Shown: positions 10,227 through 19,786, counted from the stretch's first letter. The stretch: 49,583 bases of DNA from Leucobacter sp. PH1c (GCF_000633415.1 NZ_AYMV01000026.1:1-49583), one strand, 5' to 3'. Program-made: numbers and translations. Notes: generated from the letters alone by a model not told the origin.

Positions 10227-10238
10227 ATCGTATACGAT
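10227..10238. promoter_or_regulatory. GntR operator, copy 1
   Basis: The perfect palindrome ATCGTATACGAT lies 30 bp upstream of the FAH-RraA start. It has the GTATAC core typical of FCD-type GntR operators and is identical to the copy at 11963. Confidence 0.65.
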
Positions 10239-10342
10239 TTGGTGGGATTTGGGAAGAACCGTGCGGCCGGCGGCCGCGGAGCCGCTGCGTGCCGACCCCA
10301 AGTCGGTTCCGGAGCGGCTCCGGGGCGCCGCCGCAGTGTGCG

Positions 10343-11167
10343 CTAGTAGCTCGCGCGGGTGGGCCCAGGATCGGCGCCGCCCGTGAAACGCTCCACGAGC
10401 GCCTCGGTCTGGCGGGCGAGGATCGCCACGTCGGCCCCGACCGCGACGAAGCTCGCACCGGCCGCGATGTAGCGCTCCGCGTCCGCGGGGACGAACGCGT
10501 TCACGCCGACCGGCTTGCCCGCCGCGACGCCCGCGCGGATGGCGCGGAGCACGTTGTCGACGACGTCCGGGTGCCCCTGCTCGCCGAGCAGCCCCATCGA
10601 GGCGGCGAGGTCCGAGGGCCCGACAAAGATCGCGTCGACGCCCTCGACCGCGACGATCCGCTCGACGTCCGCGACCGCCGCGGCCGATTCGATCTGCACG
10701 GTCAGGCTGATCGTCGCGCTCGCGCGGCCGAGGTACCCCTCGACGCGGTTCCAGCGGGCGGAGCGCGCGAGCGCCGAGCCGACGCCGCGCACGCCGCCGG
10801 CCGCCGAGCCGTCGGGGTAGCGCACGGCGCGCACGATCTGTTTGGCCTGCTCCGCCGAGTCGACCATCGGGATGAGCAGGTTCTGCGCGCCGAGATCGAG
10901 GAACTGCTTGATCGTGACGGTGTCGCCCGAGGGCGGGCGCACGAGCGGGGCGACCGGGTACGCGGACATCGCGTAGAGCTGCGCGAGCACCGACTCGAGG
11001 CCGTTGGGGGAGTGCTCCGCGTCGAGGAGCACCCAGTCGCAGCCGCTCCCGGCGACGATCTCGGCCGTCACGGGGCTGCCCGCGCAGGCCCAGAGGCCGA
11101 TCAGCGGGCGCTCCGCCGCGTCGAGCCGTGCGCGCAGCGTTGCGGGGAGGGCTACACGAATCGGCAC
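10343..11167 (-). CDS. hpaI: HpcH/HpaI aldolase (2,4-dihydroxyhept-2-ene-1,7-dioate aldolase)
   Basis: This 274-residue class II pyruvate aldolase matches HpaI. It shows WVLLDAEHSPNG (catalytic His52), metal ligands Glu160 in VQIES and Asp186 in GPSDLAASMG, and IPMVDSAEQA. It splits 4-hydroxy-2-oxoheptane-1,7-dioate into pyruvate and succinate semialdehyde, the last step of the pathway. The open frame extends far upstream, but the GTG at 11167 fits the family N-terminus and overlaps the hpaH end by 16 bp, indicating coupled translation. Any succinate semialdehyde dehydrogenase would have to be elsewhere or be one of the other aldehyde dehydrogenases. Confidence 0.92.
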   Translation of the reverse strand: MPIRVALPATLRARLDAAERPLIGLWACAGSPVTAEIVAGSGCDWVLLDAEHSPNGLESVLAQLYAMSAYPVAPLVRPPSGDTVTIKQFLDLGAQNLLIPMVDSAEQAKQIVRAVRYPDGSAAGGVRGVGSALARSARWNRVEGYLGRASATISLTVQIESAAAVADVERIVAVEGVDAIFVGPSDLAASMGLLGEQGHPDVVDNVLRAIRAGVAAGKPVGVNAFVPADAERYIAAGASFVAVGADVAILARQTEALVERFTGGADPGPTRASY

Positions 11168-11937
11168 GTCACGGACCCCAGCTCGTTGTAGTCGGCGTGC
11201 ACGGTGTCGCCGCGCTCCACCCACATGGGCTTGGTGAAGGACCCGGCGAGGATGATCTCCCCGGCTTCGAGGCTCTGGCCGTGCTGCGCGAGCTTGTTCG
11301 CGAGCCAGGCGACGCCGAGGGCGGGGTGGCCGAGCACCGCGCCTGCGACGCCCGAGTCCTCGATCGTCTCGTTGCGGTAGAGGAGCGCGGGCACCCAGCT
11401 CAGGTCCACCTCGTCGACCTTCACGGGGCGGCCGCCCAGCACCATCGCGCCCATTGCCGCGTTGTCGCTGATCGTGTCGACGATCGTGCGACCCTCCAGC
11501 TCGAGGTGGGAGTTCAGCACCTCGAGCGCGGGTACGACGTACGCCGTCGCGTCGAGCACATCGAAGATGGTGGTGCCGGGGCCGGAGAGGGGCTTGTCGA
11601 GCACGAAGGCGAGCTCCACCTCGATGCGCACGTTCGAATAGCGGTCGAACTCGAGCACCGAGCCCGACTCGAACACCATGTCGTCGTGGATCACGCCGTA
11701 GTCGGGCTCGCTGATCCCGGTGGCCACCTGCATCACCTTCGAGGTGAGGCCGATCTTGTGCCCGACGAGCTTCGCGCCCTGCGCGATCCGGCGATCGGAC
11801 CACACCTTCTGGATTGCGTAGGAGTCTTCGATCACCATGCCGGGGTAGCGGCTCGTGAGCTTCGGCAGGACGGCGCGGTCGCGGTCCGCCTGGACGAGCT
11901 CGTCGGCAATGGCGTCAATCTGTGTCTGGTCGAGCAC
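11152..11937 (-). CDS. hpaH: 2-oxo-hept-4-ene-1,7-dioate hydratase
   Basis: The 261-residue protein (E. coli HpaH is about 267) adds water to 2-oxohept-4-ene-1,7-dioate before the aldolase step. Family motifs include GHKIGLTSKVMQ, the acidic site around EVELAFVLDKPL and GHPALGVAWLANKL. The GTG at 11937 is chosen because AAAGGAGG lies just upstream, and because the upstream in-frame extension would cross the operator at 11963. It is the first gene of the hpaH-hpaI unit. Confidence 0.93.
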   Translation of the reverse strand: MLDQTQIDAIADELVQADRDRAVLPKLTSRYPGMVIEDSYAIQKVWSDRRIAQGAKLVGHKIGLTSKVMQVATGISEPDYGVIHDDMVFESGSVLEFDRYSNVRIEVELAFVLDKPLSGPGTTIFDVLDATAYVVPALEVLNSHLELEGRTIVDTISDNAAMGAMVLGGRPVKVDEVDLSWVPALLYRNETIEDSGVAGAVLGHPALGVAWLANKLAQHGQSLEAGEIILAGSFTKPMWVERGDTVHADYNELGSVTCRFV

Positions 11938-11962
11938 GGGGCCTCCTTTGGTCGTGCTTCGA

Positions 11963-11974
11963 ATCGTATACGAT
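11963..11974. promoter_or_regulatory. GntR operator, copy 2
   Basis: The second identical ATCGTATACGAT palindrome lies 25 bp upstream of the hpaH start. Together with copy 1 it marks both transcripts of the homoprotocatechuate cluster as targets of the GntR protein at 7974-8708. Confidence 0.65.
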
Positions 11975-12074
11975 CCCCGCCGCGCGGGCCACCCCGGAAT
12001 CCGCGCCCCGCGCACCGGGGTGGCGCGCGAATCCGGCGTCGCCGAATCGTTATTCTCGGCCCGTAGACGATAGT

Positions 12075-12102
12075 TTGCTTTTTTATTCAACGTTCGTAGA
12101 AT
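12075..12102 (+). promoter_or_regulatory. Promoter and 18-bp operator of the peptide-type ABC importer
   Basis: TTGCTT (12075-12080), 16 nt and TAGAAT (12097-12102) form a plausible promoter. The palindrome ATTCAACGTTCGTAGAAT (12085-12102) covers the spacer and the -10 and matches 15 of 16 defined positions of ATTCTACGNNCGTAGAAT, a motif shared with 28067, 30442, 32413 and 32459. Position over the -10 implies repression. The whole 11938-12233 interval holds this site, the GntR operator at 11963 and a 130-nt leader. Confidence 0.62.
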
Positions 12103-12233
12103 GAAACCGACGGCACGCCGAAGTGACGTCCATCACAACGCGGGGGACGCGAGTTCACGGCGGAAATGCGATGGCCATGCAACGGAGCCTCACCCCATCA
12201 GCACATGTCCGAATACCGAGAGAAGTAGACACG

Positions 12234-13772
12234 ATGAAGAGAACACTCACGGGAATCGCGGCGCTCGCCGCCGCGGCACTCGCGCTCACGGCCTGCTCAA
12301 GCGGGGGCGGCACCGCGACGGGCGATGACGGCGACGGAGCCGCAGCCCAGCCGCTCAGCATTGGCAACTTCCTGGATCTCACCTCCTGGGATCCCTCGCT
12401 CGCCGACGTCGGCTTCGACGGCCCGTACCTCTCGGCCGTCTACGACCCGCTCGTCGCGATCGACGGATCGGGGGAGCCCCAGCCTGCGCTCGCGACCGAC
12501 TGGGAGATCTCCGACGACTTCACCACCATCACGATGAATCTCCGCACCGACGCGAAGTTCTCGGATGGCGAGGCGTTCACGGCAGAGGCCGCGGTGAAGA
12601 GCCTCGAGTACCTGCAGCAGGGCGCGCGCTCGCAGGAGGCGTACCAGAAGGTCGAGAGCTTCGAGGCGGTCGACGAGGACACGATCGCGATCCACCTCAC
12701 GCAACGCGACGACACGATCCTCTACTTCATGGGGCTCGGCCGCAGCTACATGATGGCGCCCGACGCGATCGACGCGGGCACGCTCGCCGAGGCTCCCGTC
12801 GGCTCCGGGCCCTACACGCTCTCGGCGGACTCGGTTCCCGGCGCGGAGTACCGCTTCGACAAGGTCGCCGATCACTGGGCGGCCGACGAGTTCCCGTTCG
12901 ACCCGCTGTCAGTGAGCCCGCTCTCCGATGCGACGGCCATGCTCAACGGTATGGAGAGCGGCCAGTTCAACGTGATCTACGGCGACAAGACCGCCATGGA
13001 CATGGCCCCGGATCGCGGCTGGAACGTGGCGACCGGGCTCTCGATGTGGGTGGGTCTCCAGTTCAGCGACCGCGCGGGCGCGACCGAGATGGGGAAGCCC
13101 CTCGGCGAGCTCAAGGTGCGCCAGGCGCTGAACGTCGCGTTCAACGGCCCCGAAATGGTGGAGACCATCGCGCAGGGCGTCGGCGAGGCGACGAACCAGG
13201 TGTTCCCCGTTGGCACGCCGGGCTACGTGCCCGCGCTCGCCGGCAAGACGAAGCCGAGCATCGAGACCGCGAAGCAGCTCCTCGCCGAGGCCGGCTACGC
13301 CGACGGCTTCGACGTGACCATGCCCATGGCCCCGCCGTTCCAGCCGTGGCAGGCGATCGTCGAGCAGACCTTCGGTGAGCTCGGCATCGGCGTGACGTGG
13401 AAGGAGACCGACTTCATGCAGTACATGTCGGTCGCCCCGGAGTACCCGATGTTCGTCGGCGTGATCGCGATGGACTCGAACCCGATCGCCACGGTCGAGC
13501 GCCAGATCGCGAAGCCGCAGTGGTACAACCCGACCCCCGGCCTCGATGCCTTCCCCGAGGTGCAGGCGCAGGTGGACGCGGTGTTCGCCGCGGCCCCGGG
13601 CGACGAGCAGATCGCCGCGGTCGAGAAGCTCAACGAGCTCGTCACGGAGAACGCGTTCTTCTCGGTGTGGGCGCAGTCGACGAACACCTACATCTCGGCG
13701 GCCGAGTTCACGGTGACCCCCGTGACGGGGATGATGTTCCCCACCCTCCGACAGATCGCCCTCTCGAAGTAA
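12234..13772 (+). CDS. ABC transporter substrate-binding lipoprotein, family 5 (peptide/nickel type)
   Basis: This 512-residue protein starts with a lipoprotein signal peptide; ALTAC gives the lipidated Cys21. The mature part is a family 5 (DppA/OppA) binding protein, with GSGPYTL near residue 200, the segment before KVRQALNVAFN near residue 300, and the PTLRQI end. It captures the substrate outside the membrane for the permeases encoded at 13846 and 14784. Family 5 proteins also bind opines, sugars and other solutes, so peptides are only a default guess; the shared palindrome suggests a compound handled by the 21-36 kb catabolic block. The ATG at 12234 opens a proper signal peptide, unlike the upstream in-frame start. 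Confidence 0.93.
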   Translation: MKRTLTGIAALAAAALALTACSSGGGTATGDDGDGAAAQPLSIGNFLDLTSWDPSLADVGFDGPYLSAVYDPLVAIDGSGEPQPALATDWEISDDFTTITMNLRTDAKFSDGEAFTAEAAVKSLEYLQQGARSQEAYQKVESFEAVDEDTIAIHLTQRDDTILYFMGLGRSYMMAPDAIDAGTLAEAPVGSGPYTLSADSVPGAEYRFDKVADHWAADEFPFDPLSVSPLSDATAMLNGMESGQFNVIYGDKTAMDMAPDRGWNVATGLSMWVGLQFSDRAGATEMGKPLGELKVRQALNVAFNGPEMVETIAQGVGEATNQVFPVGTPGYVPALAGKTKPSIETAKQLLAEAGYADGFDVTMPMAPPFQPWQAIVEQTFGELGIGVTWKETDFMQYMSVAPEYPMFVGVIAMDSNPIATVERQIAKPQWYNPTPGLDAFPEVQAQVDAVFAAAPGDEQIAAVEKLNELVTENAFFSVWAQSTNTYISAAEFTVTPVTGMMFPTLRQIALSK

Positions 13773-13779
13773 CGCGGCA

Positions 13780-13806
13780 GGGCGGGGCCGCAGCGCGGCC
13801 CCGCCC
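13780..13806 (+). other. Intercistronic hairpin after the binding-protein gene
   Basis: GGGCGGGGCCGC (13780-13791) pairs perfectly with GCGGCCCCGCCC (13795-13806) across an AGC loop, 8 nt past the stop. Such hairpins often give more binding protein than membrane components by partial termination or 3'-end protection. Confidence 0.6.
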
Positions 13807-13845
13807 ACCGTCCATCGACCCGTCATCCCAGTCCTCGGAGACCCG

Positions 13846-14787
13846 ATGCTCACCTTCACGCTCAAGCGGCTGCTGTCCGGAGTGATCCTCCTCGTCGTCG
13901 TCGCGACCGGCACCTTCTTCCTCGCGCACGCCGCGATTCCCGACCCCACGCTCGGCCTGCTCGGCAGCGCGGCGACCCCGGAGGCCCAGGCCGTCCTCGC
14001 CGAGCGGATCGGCACCGACCGGCCCCTGCTCGTCCAGTTCGGCGAGTGGTTCGGCGGCCTGCTCCGCGGCGATTTCGGCGTCTCCTGGAAGAACTTCCAG
14101 TCCGTCGGCTCGCAGTTGGCGCTCAAGCTCCCCGTGACCCTCTCGGTCGTCTCGGTCGCAATCCTGCTCTCGGCGCTCCTCGGCGCGCTGCTCGGGGTGG
14201 CCGCCGGCCTCCGCCCGAACACCTGGATCGACAAGCTCGTGAAGGCCGCGGCCGTGATCCTCTTCGCGCTGCCCGGCTTCTGGGTCGCGCTCGTGCTCGT
14301 CATGACCTTCGCGGTGAACCTCCGCTGGTTCCCCGCGGTCGGCTACGTCGCGCCCACGCAGTCCCTCGGCGGCTGGGCGCAGTCGATCACGCTCCCGGCG
14401 ATCGCGCTCGCGCTCGGCGCGATCGTGATGATCGCCGAGCAGCTCCGCAACGCGATCATCCAGGCCGATGCGCAGGACTACGTGCGGACGCTCCGCAGCC
14501 GCGGCCTGCCGCAGTGGCGGGTCGTGATGCACCTGCTCCGCAACGCGGCCCCGGCCTCCCTCACCGTCCTCGCGCTCATGTTCGTCGGCCTGCTCTCCGG
14601 TGCCATCATCGTCGAGCAGATCTTCGCGCTGCCCGGCATCGGGCCGCTCACGCAGGCCTCCTCGCAGAACGGCGACATCCCGATGCTGCTCGGGATCACG
14701 GTGATCACCGTCGTGTTCGTCGTCATCATCAACTTCCTGCTCGACATCCTGCTCGGCTGGATCAACCCGAAGGCGCGTGCGAAATGA
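13846..14787 (+). CDS. ABC transporter permease, DppB type
   Basis: The 313-residue protein starts MLTFTLKRLLSGVILLVVVA and has six hydrophobic segments, the standard DppB layout. The EAA-like loop LRSRGLPQWRVVMHLLRNA near residue 210 contacts the ATPases. It pairs with the permease half of the next protein, with which its stop codon overlaps by 4 bp (ATGA). Confidence 0.93.
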   Translation: MLTFTLKRLLSGVILLVVVATGTFFLAHAAIPDPTLGLLGSAATPEAQAVLAERIGTDRPLLVQFGEWFGGLLRGDFGVSWKNFQSVGSQLALKLPVTLSVVSVAILLSALLGALLGVAAGLRPNTWIDKLVKAAAVILFALPGFWVALVLVMTFAVNLRWFPAVGYVAPTQSLGGWAQSITLPAIALALGAIVMIAEQLRNAIIQADAQDYVRTLRSRGLPQWRVVMHLLRNAAPASLTVLALMFVGLLSGAIIVEQIFALPGIGPLTQASSQNGDIPMLLGITVITVVFVVIINFLLDILLGWINPKARAK

Positions 14788-16658
14788 CCACTCCGCTCTC
14801 CGACCCCATCGACACCCGCGGGGGCGGGCGCGAGGCGCTGCTCCGGCGTCTGCTCAGGCGCCCCGCCGGGGCCGTGTCGATCGCGGTGCTCGCCGTCGTC
14901 GTGCTCGTCGGGGTGCTCGCGCCCTGGCTCGCGCCCTCCGACCCGAACCTGGTCGATCTCTCGATCACGCGCGCGCTGCCGAGCGCCGAGCACTGGCTCG
15001 GCGGCGATACGACCGGTCGCGACGTCGCGAGCCGCCTGATCTGGGGCACCCAGATCACGCTGTGGGGTGCGCTCGTCGCGATCTGCACCGCCCTCGTGAT
15101 CGGCGTCCCCTCCGGCCTCGCGGCGGGCTACTACGGCGGCCGGATGGATCGCATCGGCACGTGGATCAGCGACGGACTCCAGTCGATCCCCGGCATGGTG
15201 ATCCTGCTCATCGTCGGCGCGAACACGGGCAACAACTTCAATCTGCTCATGGTGACCGTCGGCGTCTTCATGGCCCCGGGCTACTTCCGGTTGACCCGCT
15301 CGACCGTCCTCGCCGTGCGCGGCGAGGCCTACGTCGACGCCGCGCGCGTGGCGGGCCTCTCCGACCTCCGGATCATGGGCCGCCACATCATCACCCAGGT
15401 CACGGCTCCGATCGTCATCCAGTCCGCGCTCACCGCCGGCATGGCGATGGGCATGCAGGCCGGCCTGCAGTTCCTGGGCATCGGCGGCGGCACGACCCCC
15501 GGCTGGGGCGCCGCGATGAACGAGGGCTTCAAGGTGATGCGCACCGATCCGCTCCTCCTCCTCTGGCCGTCCCTCGCGCTCGGCATCACGATTGCCGCGC
15601 TCGCGGTGCTCGGCTCGACACTCGCCGACGTCATCAGCGTGAAGACGCCGACGCTCTCCCGCCGGGAACGGCGAAGGATCGCGCGCGCGAACGCGGAACG
15701 GCTGCCGCACGGCGCGACGACGACCACGACGGGATCCATCTCGGTCGCCGCCGTGGATTCCGCGGTCCGGCTCGAGAATCTTCGGGTGACCTACGAGACG
15801 GCCGCCGGAGAGGTCGAGGTGGTGCACGGCATCACCCTCGACGTCGCGCCCGGCGAGGTCGTCGGCATCGTGGGGGAGTCGGGATCCGGCAAGTCGCAGA
15901 CGGTGTTCTCGATGCTCGACCTGCTCCCGAAGTCCGGCTACTACACCGCCGACGCGATCTGGATCGGCGGCGAGGACGTGACGACGCTCTCGCGCCGTGA
16001 CCGCGCGCAGCTGCTCGGCCACGAGATCGGGTACATCCCCCAGGAGCCGATGACGAACCTCGACCCCTCGTACACGATCGGCTTCCAGCTCACCGAGCCG
16101 CTCCGCGCCGTGCACGGGATGAGTCGGGCCGAGGCGCGGGCGCGAGCGCTCGAGGTGCTCGGCCGCGTCGGCATCGTGGACCCCGAGCGTGTGCTCAGGA
16201 GCTACCCGCACGAGCTGTCCGGCGGTATGGCGCAGCGCGTGCTCATCGCGGGCGCGATCGCCGGCCGGCCCTCGGTGCTCGTCGCCGACGAGCCGACGAC
16301 GGCGCTCGACGTGACCGTCCAGGCCGAGGTGCTCGAGCTCCTCCGCGAGCTGCAGCGCGAGGGAGACATGGCGCTCGTCATCGTCACGCACAACTTCGGC
16401 GTCGTCGCGGACATCTGCGACCGCGTCGTGGTGATGCGGGGCGGGAGCATCGTCGAGATCGACGATGTGGAGCCGATCTTCGCGCACGCCGAGCACCCGT
16501 ACACGCGCGAGCTCATCGCCGCGTCGCTCGACACGGCCGCGAGCCGCGCCGAGCTCGACGCCGAGTTCGAGACCGGGGCGGCCGGCGCCGGCCGCGCCCC
16601 TGCACGTCCAGCCCCCGCGACCGCAGAGGCCGCGCCGCACGAGGAGGTCTCCCGATGA
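14784..16658 (+). CDS. Fused ABC permease (DppC type) and ATPase (DppD type)
   Basis: This 624-residue protein joins two subunits that are separate in most bacteria. Residues about 15-295 are a DppC permease with six membrane segments and the loop ARVAGLSDLRIMGRHI. After a charged linker (about 296-325) comes an ATPase with Walker A GESGSGKS, signature LSGGMAQRV and Walker B VLVADEP, and the oligopeptide-type C-terminal extension PYTRELIAA. The tail after residue 590 is Ala/Pro-rich. This fusion is known among actinobacteria. The start overlaps the previous stop by 4 bp and the stop overlaps the next start by 4 bp. Confidence 0.93.
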   Translation: MTTPLSDPIDTRGGGREALLRRLLRRPAGAVSIAVLAVVVLVGVLAPWLAPSDPNLVDLSITRALPSAEHWLGGDTTGRDVASRLIWGTQITLWGALVAICTALVIGVPSGLAAGYYGGRMDRIGTWISDGLQSIPGMVILLIVGANTGNNFNLLMVTVGVFMAPGYFRLTRSTVLAVRGEAYVDAARVAGLSDLRIMGRHIITQVTAPIVIQSALTAGMAMGMQAGLQFLGIGGGTTPGWGAAMNEGFKVMRTDPLLLLWPSLALGITIAALAVLGSTLADVISVKTPTLSRRERRRIARANAERLPHGATTTTTGSISVAAVDSAVRLENLRVTYETAAGEVEVVHGITLDVAPGEVVGIVGESGSGKSQTVFSMLDLLPKSGYYTADAIWIGGEDVTTLSRRDRAQLLGHEIGYIPQEPMTNLDPSYTIGFQLTEPLRAVHGMSRAEARARALEVLGRVGIVDPERVLRSYPHELSGGMAQRVLIAGAIAGRPSVLVADEPTTALDVTVQAEVLELLRELQREGDMALVIVTHNFGVVADICDRVVVMRGGSIVEIDDVEPIFAHAEHPYTRELIAASLDTAASRAELDAEFETGAAGAGRAPARPAPATAEAAPHEEVSR

Positions 16659-17479
16659 CCGAGTTCGCCCCGCTCCTGTCCGCGCGAGATGTGGTCGTCG
16701 AGTACGGCTCCCGGCGGCACCCCAACCGCGTGCTCCACGAGGTCTCGCTCGACGTCGGCGCGGGGGAGTGCGTCGGCCTCGTCGGCGAGTCCGGCTCGGG
16801 GAAGTCGACCCTGGGCAAGGCGATCCTCGGCCTCGTGCCGGTCGCGAGCGGGTCGATCACCTTCGCCGGGCGGGACATCACCCACCTGAGCCGAGCGGAG
16901 CGCCGCGGGCTCGCCGCCGAGATCCAGGTCGTGTTCCAGGATCCCTACGGCTCGCTCAACCCGCAGCTCACGATCGGGGAGATCCTCGCGGAGCCCCTCA
17001 CTGCGGCGGGGGTGGACCGCGCCGCCGCGCGGCGCGCCGTCGCGGAGATGCTCGATCGGGTGCGCCTCCCGGCCGGGGTCATCGACCGGCTGCCGCGCGA
17101 GTTCTCGGGCGGGCAGCGGCAGCGCATCGCGATCGCGCGCGCCCTCGTGCGCGAACCCCGTCTGATCATCTGCGACGAGCCGGTGAGCGCCCTCGATCTG
17201 ACCACGCAGGCCGCGGTGCTCGAGCTGCTCATCGAGCTGCAGCGCGAGACCGGCGTCGCGTACCTCTTCGTGTCGCACGACCTCGGCGTGGTGCGCCGGA
17301 TCTGTCACCGCGTCGCGGTGATGACCCGCGGCGAGCTCGTCGAGATCGGCGACGGCGAGCAGGTGACGCGCGACCCCGAGCATCCCTATAGCCGGCGGCT
17401 ACTCGCGGCCTCGCCCGTCGCCGATCCCGCGCGTCAGGCGGAGCGCCGGGCCGCCTGGCTGGCGCTGCGCGCCGGCTGA
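16655..17479 (+). CDS. ABC transporter ATPase, DppF type
   Basis: The 274-residue ATPase has Walker A GESGSGKST, Q-loop VVFQDPYGSLNP, signature FSGGQRQRIAIARAL, Walker B LIICDEPVSALD and switch His in VSHDLGVV. The C-terminal HPYSRRLLAASP is typical of peptide/nickel importer ATPases. It completes the importer as the second nucleotide-binding subunit, is translationally coupled to the fusion gene, and is the last gene before the hairpin at 17490. Confidence 0.94.
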   Translation: MTEFAPLLSARDVVVEYGSRRHPNRVLHEVSLDVGAGECVGLVGESGSGKSTLGKAILGLVPVASGSITFAGRDITHLSRAERRGLAAEIQVVFQDPYGSLNPQLTIGEILAEPLTAAGVDRAAARRAVAEMLDRVRLPAGVIDRLPREFSGGQRQRIAIARALVREPRLIICDEPVSALDLTTQAAVLELLIELQRETGVAYLFVSHDLGVVRRICHRVAVMTRGELVEIGDGEQVTRDPEHPYSRRLLAASPVADPARQAERRAAWLALRAG

Positions 17480-17489
17480 GGCTCGCGAG

Positions 17490-17523
17490 ACCGCCCCGTT
17501 GTGCTCATGTGCGGCGGGGCGGT
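17490..17523 (+). terminator. Terminator of the peptide-type ABC operon
   Basis: ACCGCCCCG (17490-17498) pairs perfectly with CGGGGCGGT (17515-17523) around a 16-nt loop, 10 nt after the last ABC gene. There is no U-tract. Confidence 0.6.
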
Positions 17524-17545
17524 ACGCTACCAGGTTTTCCCGGGG

Positions 17546-17551
17546 TAGACT
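17546..17551 (+). promoter_or_regulatory. Leaderless -10 element for the helicase gene
   Basis: TAGACT is followed by 6 nt and then the second of two adjacent ATG codons (17558). No ribosome binding site is present at either ATG. This supports leaderless initiation at 17558. Confidence 0.42.
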
Positions 17552-17557
17552 AGTATG

Positions 17558-19759
17558 ATGACCTCTTCTGAGAATGCCGCGCCCGAAGCTGGCGCGACCG
17601 CAACCCCCGACACCACTGAGGGCGAGCGCATCACCTTCGCCGAGCTAGGCCTCGCACCCGAGGTGCTCCGCGCCGTGACCGAGGTTGGCTACGAGACGCC
17701 GTCGGCCATTCAGGCCGCGACCATTCCGGTTCTGCTCGAGGGGCGCGACGTCGTCGGCCTCGCGCAGACCGGCACCGGCAAGACCGCAGCCTTCGCGCTT
17801 CCCGTCCTTTCCCGCATCCAGCCCGGCCAGGGCGTGCCCCAGGCCATCGTGCTCGCCCCCACCCGTGAGCTCGCGCTCCAGGTGTGCGAGGCGTTCGAGA
17901 GCTACGCCACCCACCTCCCCGAGGTGCACCTCCTCCCCGTCTACGGCGGCCAGGCCTACGGCCAGCAGCTCTCCGCGCTGCGCCGCGGCGTGGACATCGT
18001 GGTCGGCACCCCCGGCCGCATCATGGACCACCTGAAGCGCGGATCGCTCGACCTGAGCGAGATCAAGTACCTCGTGCTCGACGAGGCCGACGAGATGCTC
18101 AAGATGGGCTTCGCCGAGGACGTCGAGACGATCCTCGCCGAGACGCCCGAGGAGAAGCAGGTCGCCCTCTTCTCCGCGACCATGCCGGCGCAGATCCGCC
18201 GCATCTCCCAGCAGCACCTGCGCGACCCGCAGGAGATCAAGATCGCCGGGAAGACGCAGACGAGCTCGAACATCACGCAGCGCTACAACGTCGTCTCCTA
18301 CACGCAGAAGCTCGATGCGCTCACCCGCATCCTGGAGGTCGAAGAGTTCGACGGCCTCATCGTCTTCACGCGCACCCGCGGCGACTCCGAGCAGGTCGCC
18401 GAGAAGCTCCGCGCCCGCGGCTACTCGGCCGCCGCGATCAACGGCGACATCCCGCAGAACGTGCGCGAGCGCACGGTGCAGTCGCTGAAGGACGGCCGCC
18501 TCGACATCCTCGTCGCGACCGACGTCGCCGCGCGCGGCCTCGACGTCGAGCGCATCAGCCACGTCATCAACTACGACCTGCCGATCGACACCGAGTCGTA
18601 CGTGCACCGCATCGGCCGCACCGGCCGCGCGGGCCGCACGGGCGACGCGATCAGCTTCGTCACCCCGCGCGAGCGCCGCCTGCTCGGCGCGATCGAGAAG
18701 GCCACCAAGCAGCCGCTCACGCAGATGCCGCTGCCCGGGGTCGACGAGGTCAACGCGACCCGTCTCTCGCGCTTCGACGACGCGATCACGACCGCGCTCG
18801 GCGAGACCGCGCGCATCGATCGCTTTCGCGACATCATCGCCCACTACGTGCGCAACCACGACGTCCCCGAGCCCGACGTGGCCGCGGCGCTCGCGGTCGT
18901 CGCCCAGGGCGATACGCCGCTGCTCCTCACGGAGGAGGACGACCGCAAGTTCGAGCGCGACCGCAAGCAGGCCGCGCGCTTCCTCGAGGAGGGCGTGAGC
19001 GGTGGCCGTGGCGACCGCCCCGCGCGCGAGGATCGCGGTCCGCGCGAGCGCCGCACCGACCTGAAGATGTACCGCATCGAGGTGGGTCACCGGCAGAAGA
19101 TCAACCCCGGCCAGATCATCGGCGCGATCGCGAACGAGGGCGGCCTCACCCGCGATGACTTCGGACGCATCCAGGTGCGCGACGACTTCTCGCTCGTCGA
19201 GCTGCCCGCGGACCTGTCGGGCGAGGCGCTCGGCAAGCTCTCGGAGACCCGGATCAGCGGCAAGCTGATCGAGCTCAAGGAGGATCGCGGACCGCGCGGC
19301 GGCGGCGATCGCGGGGGCTACGGCGGCGACCGCGGGGATCGCGGCGGCTACGGCCGCTCCGATCGTGGCGGCGACCGCGGCGGCTACGGCCGCTCGGATC
19401 GTGGCGATCGCGGCGGGGACCGCGGCGGCTACGGCCGTTCGGACCGCGGCGATCGCGGTGGCGACCGTGGCGGCTACGGCCGTTCGGATCGCGGCGATCG
19501 CGGCGGCTACGGCTCGGACCGCGGTGATCGCGGGGATCGCGGCGGTTACGGCGGCGATCGCGGCGGGCGCGGCGGCTACGACCGTGGCGACCGCGGGGAT
19601 CGCGGTGGCTACGGCGGCGATCGCGGTGGCTACGGCGGCGATCGCGGCGGGCGCGGCGGCTACGACCGTGGCGACCGTGGCGATCGCGGGGGCTACGGCT
19701 CCGATCGTCGCGACCAGGGCGGCAACCGTGCCGACGGCAAGCGCAAGCCCCGCTGGTAG
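17558..19759 (+). CDS. deaD: DEAD/DEAH-box ATP-dependent RNA helicase with RGG-rich tail
   Basis: The protein of about 733 residues has all helicase motifs: Q-motif ([21 protein letters not shown]), Walker [49 protein letters not shown] and [13 protein letters not shown]. Residues about 490-575 ([20 protein letters not shown]) form the DbpA/CsdA RNA-binding domain, and about 585-733 is a Gly/Arg/Asp/Tyr tail of [16 protein letters not shown] repeats that should be disordered and bind RNA. CsdA/DeaD proteins unwind rRNA and mRNA structures, notably in the cold. Start is ATG 17558 or the ATG immediately before it. It is a housekeeping gene between accessory regions. Confidence 0.95.
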   Translation: MTSSENAAPEAGATATPDTTEGERITFAELGLAPEVLRAVTEVGYETPSAIQAATIPVLLEGRDVVGLAQTGTGKTAAFALPVLSRIQPGQGVPQAIVLAPTRELALQVCEAFESYATHLPEVHLLPVYGGQAYGQQLSALRRGVDIVVGTPGRIMDHLKRGSLDLSEIKYLVLDEADEMLKMGFAEDVETILAETPEEKQVALFSATMPAQIRRISQQHLRDPQEIKIAGKTQTSSNITQRYNVVSYTQKLDALTRILEVEEFDGLIVFTRTRGDSEQVAEKLRARGYSAAAINGDIPQNVRERTVQSLKDGRLDILVATDVAARGLDVERISHVINYDLPIDTESYVHRIGRTGRAGRTGDAISFVTPRERRLLGAIEKATKQPLTQMPLPGVDEVNATRLSRFDDAITTALGETARIDRFRDIIAHYVRNHDVPEPDVAAALAVVAQGDTPLLLTEEDDRKFERDRKQAARFLEEGVSGGRGDRPAREDRGPRERRTDLKMYRIEVGHRQKINPGQIIGAIANEGGLTRDDFGRIQVRDDFSLVELPADLSGEALGKLSETRISGKLIELKEDRGPRGGGDRGGYGGDRGDRGGYGRSDRGGDRGGYGRSDRGDRGGDRGGYGRSDRGDRGGDRGGYGRSDRGDRGGYGSDRGDRGDRGGYGGDRGGRGGYDRGDRGDRGGYGGDRGGYGGDRGGRGGYDRGDRGDRGGYGSDRRDQGGNRADGKRKPRW
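19306..19725 (+). repeat. Coding repeats for the RGG-rich helicase tail
   Basis: Degenerate units of 9-36 bp built from GGCGATCGCGG, GACCGCGGCGGCTACGG and similar blocks encode GDRGGYG and RSDRG motifs. All stay in frame. Unit number is likely to vary between strains. Confidence 0.75.
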
Positions 19760-19786
19760 CGGGCGCGGCGCACCCCGCGCCGCATG

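Noticed and set aside
19306-19725. Repeats that could suggest a CRISPR array or satellite
   Set aside because: The units are short, degenerate, without spacers, and in frame with the helicase RGG tail.
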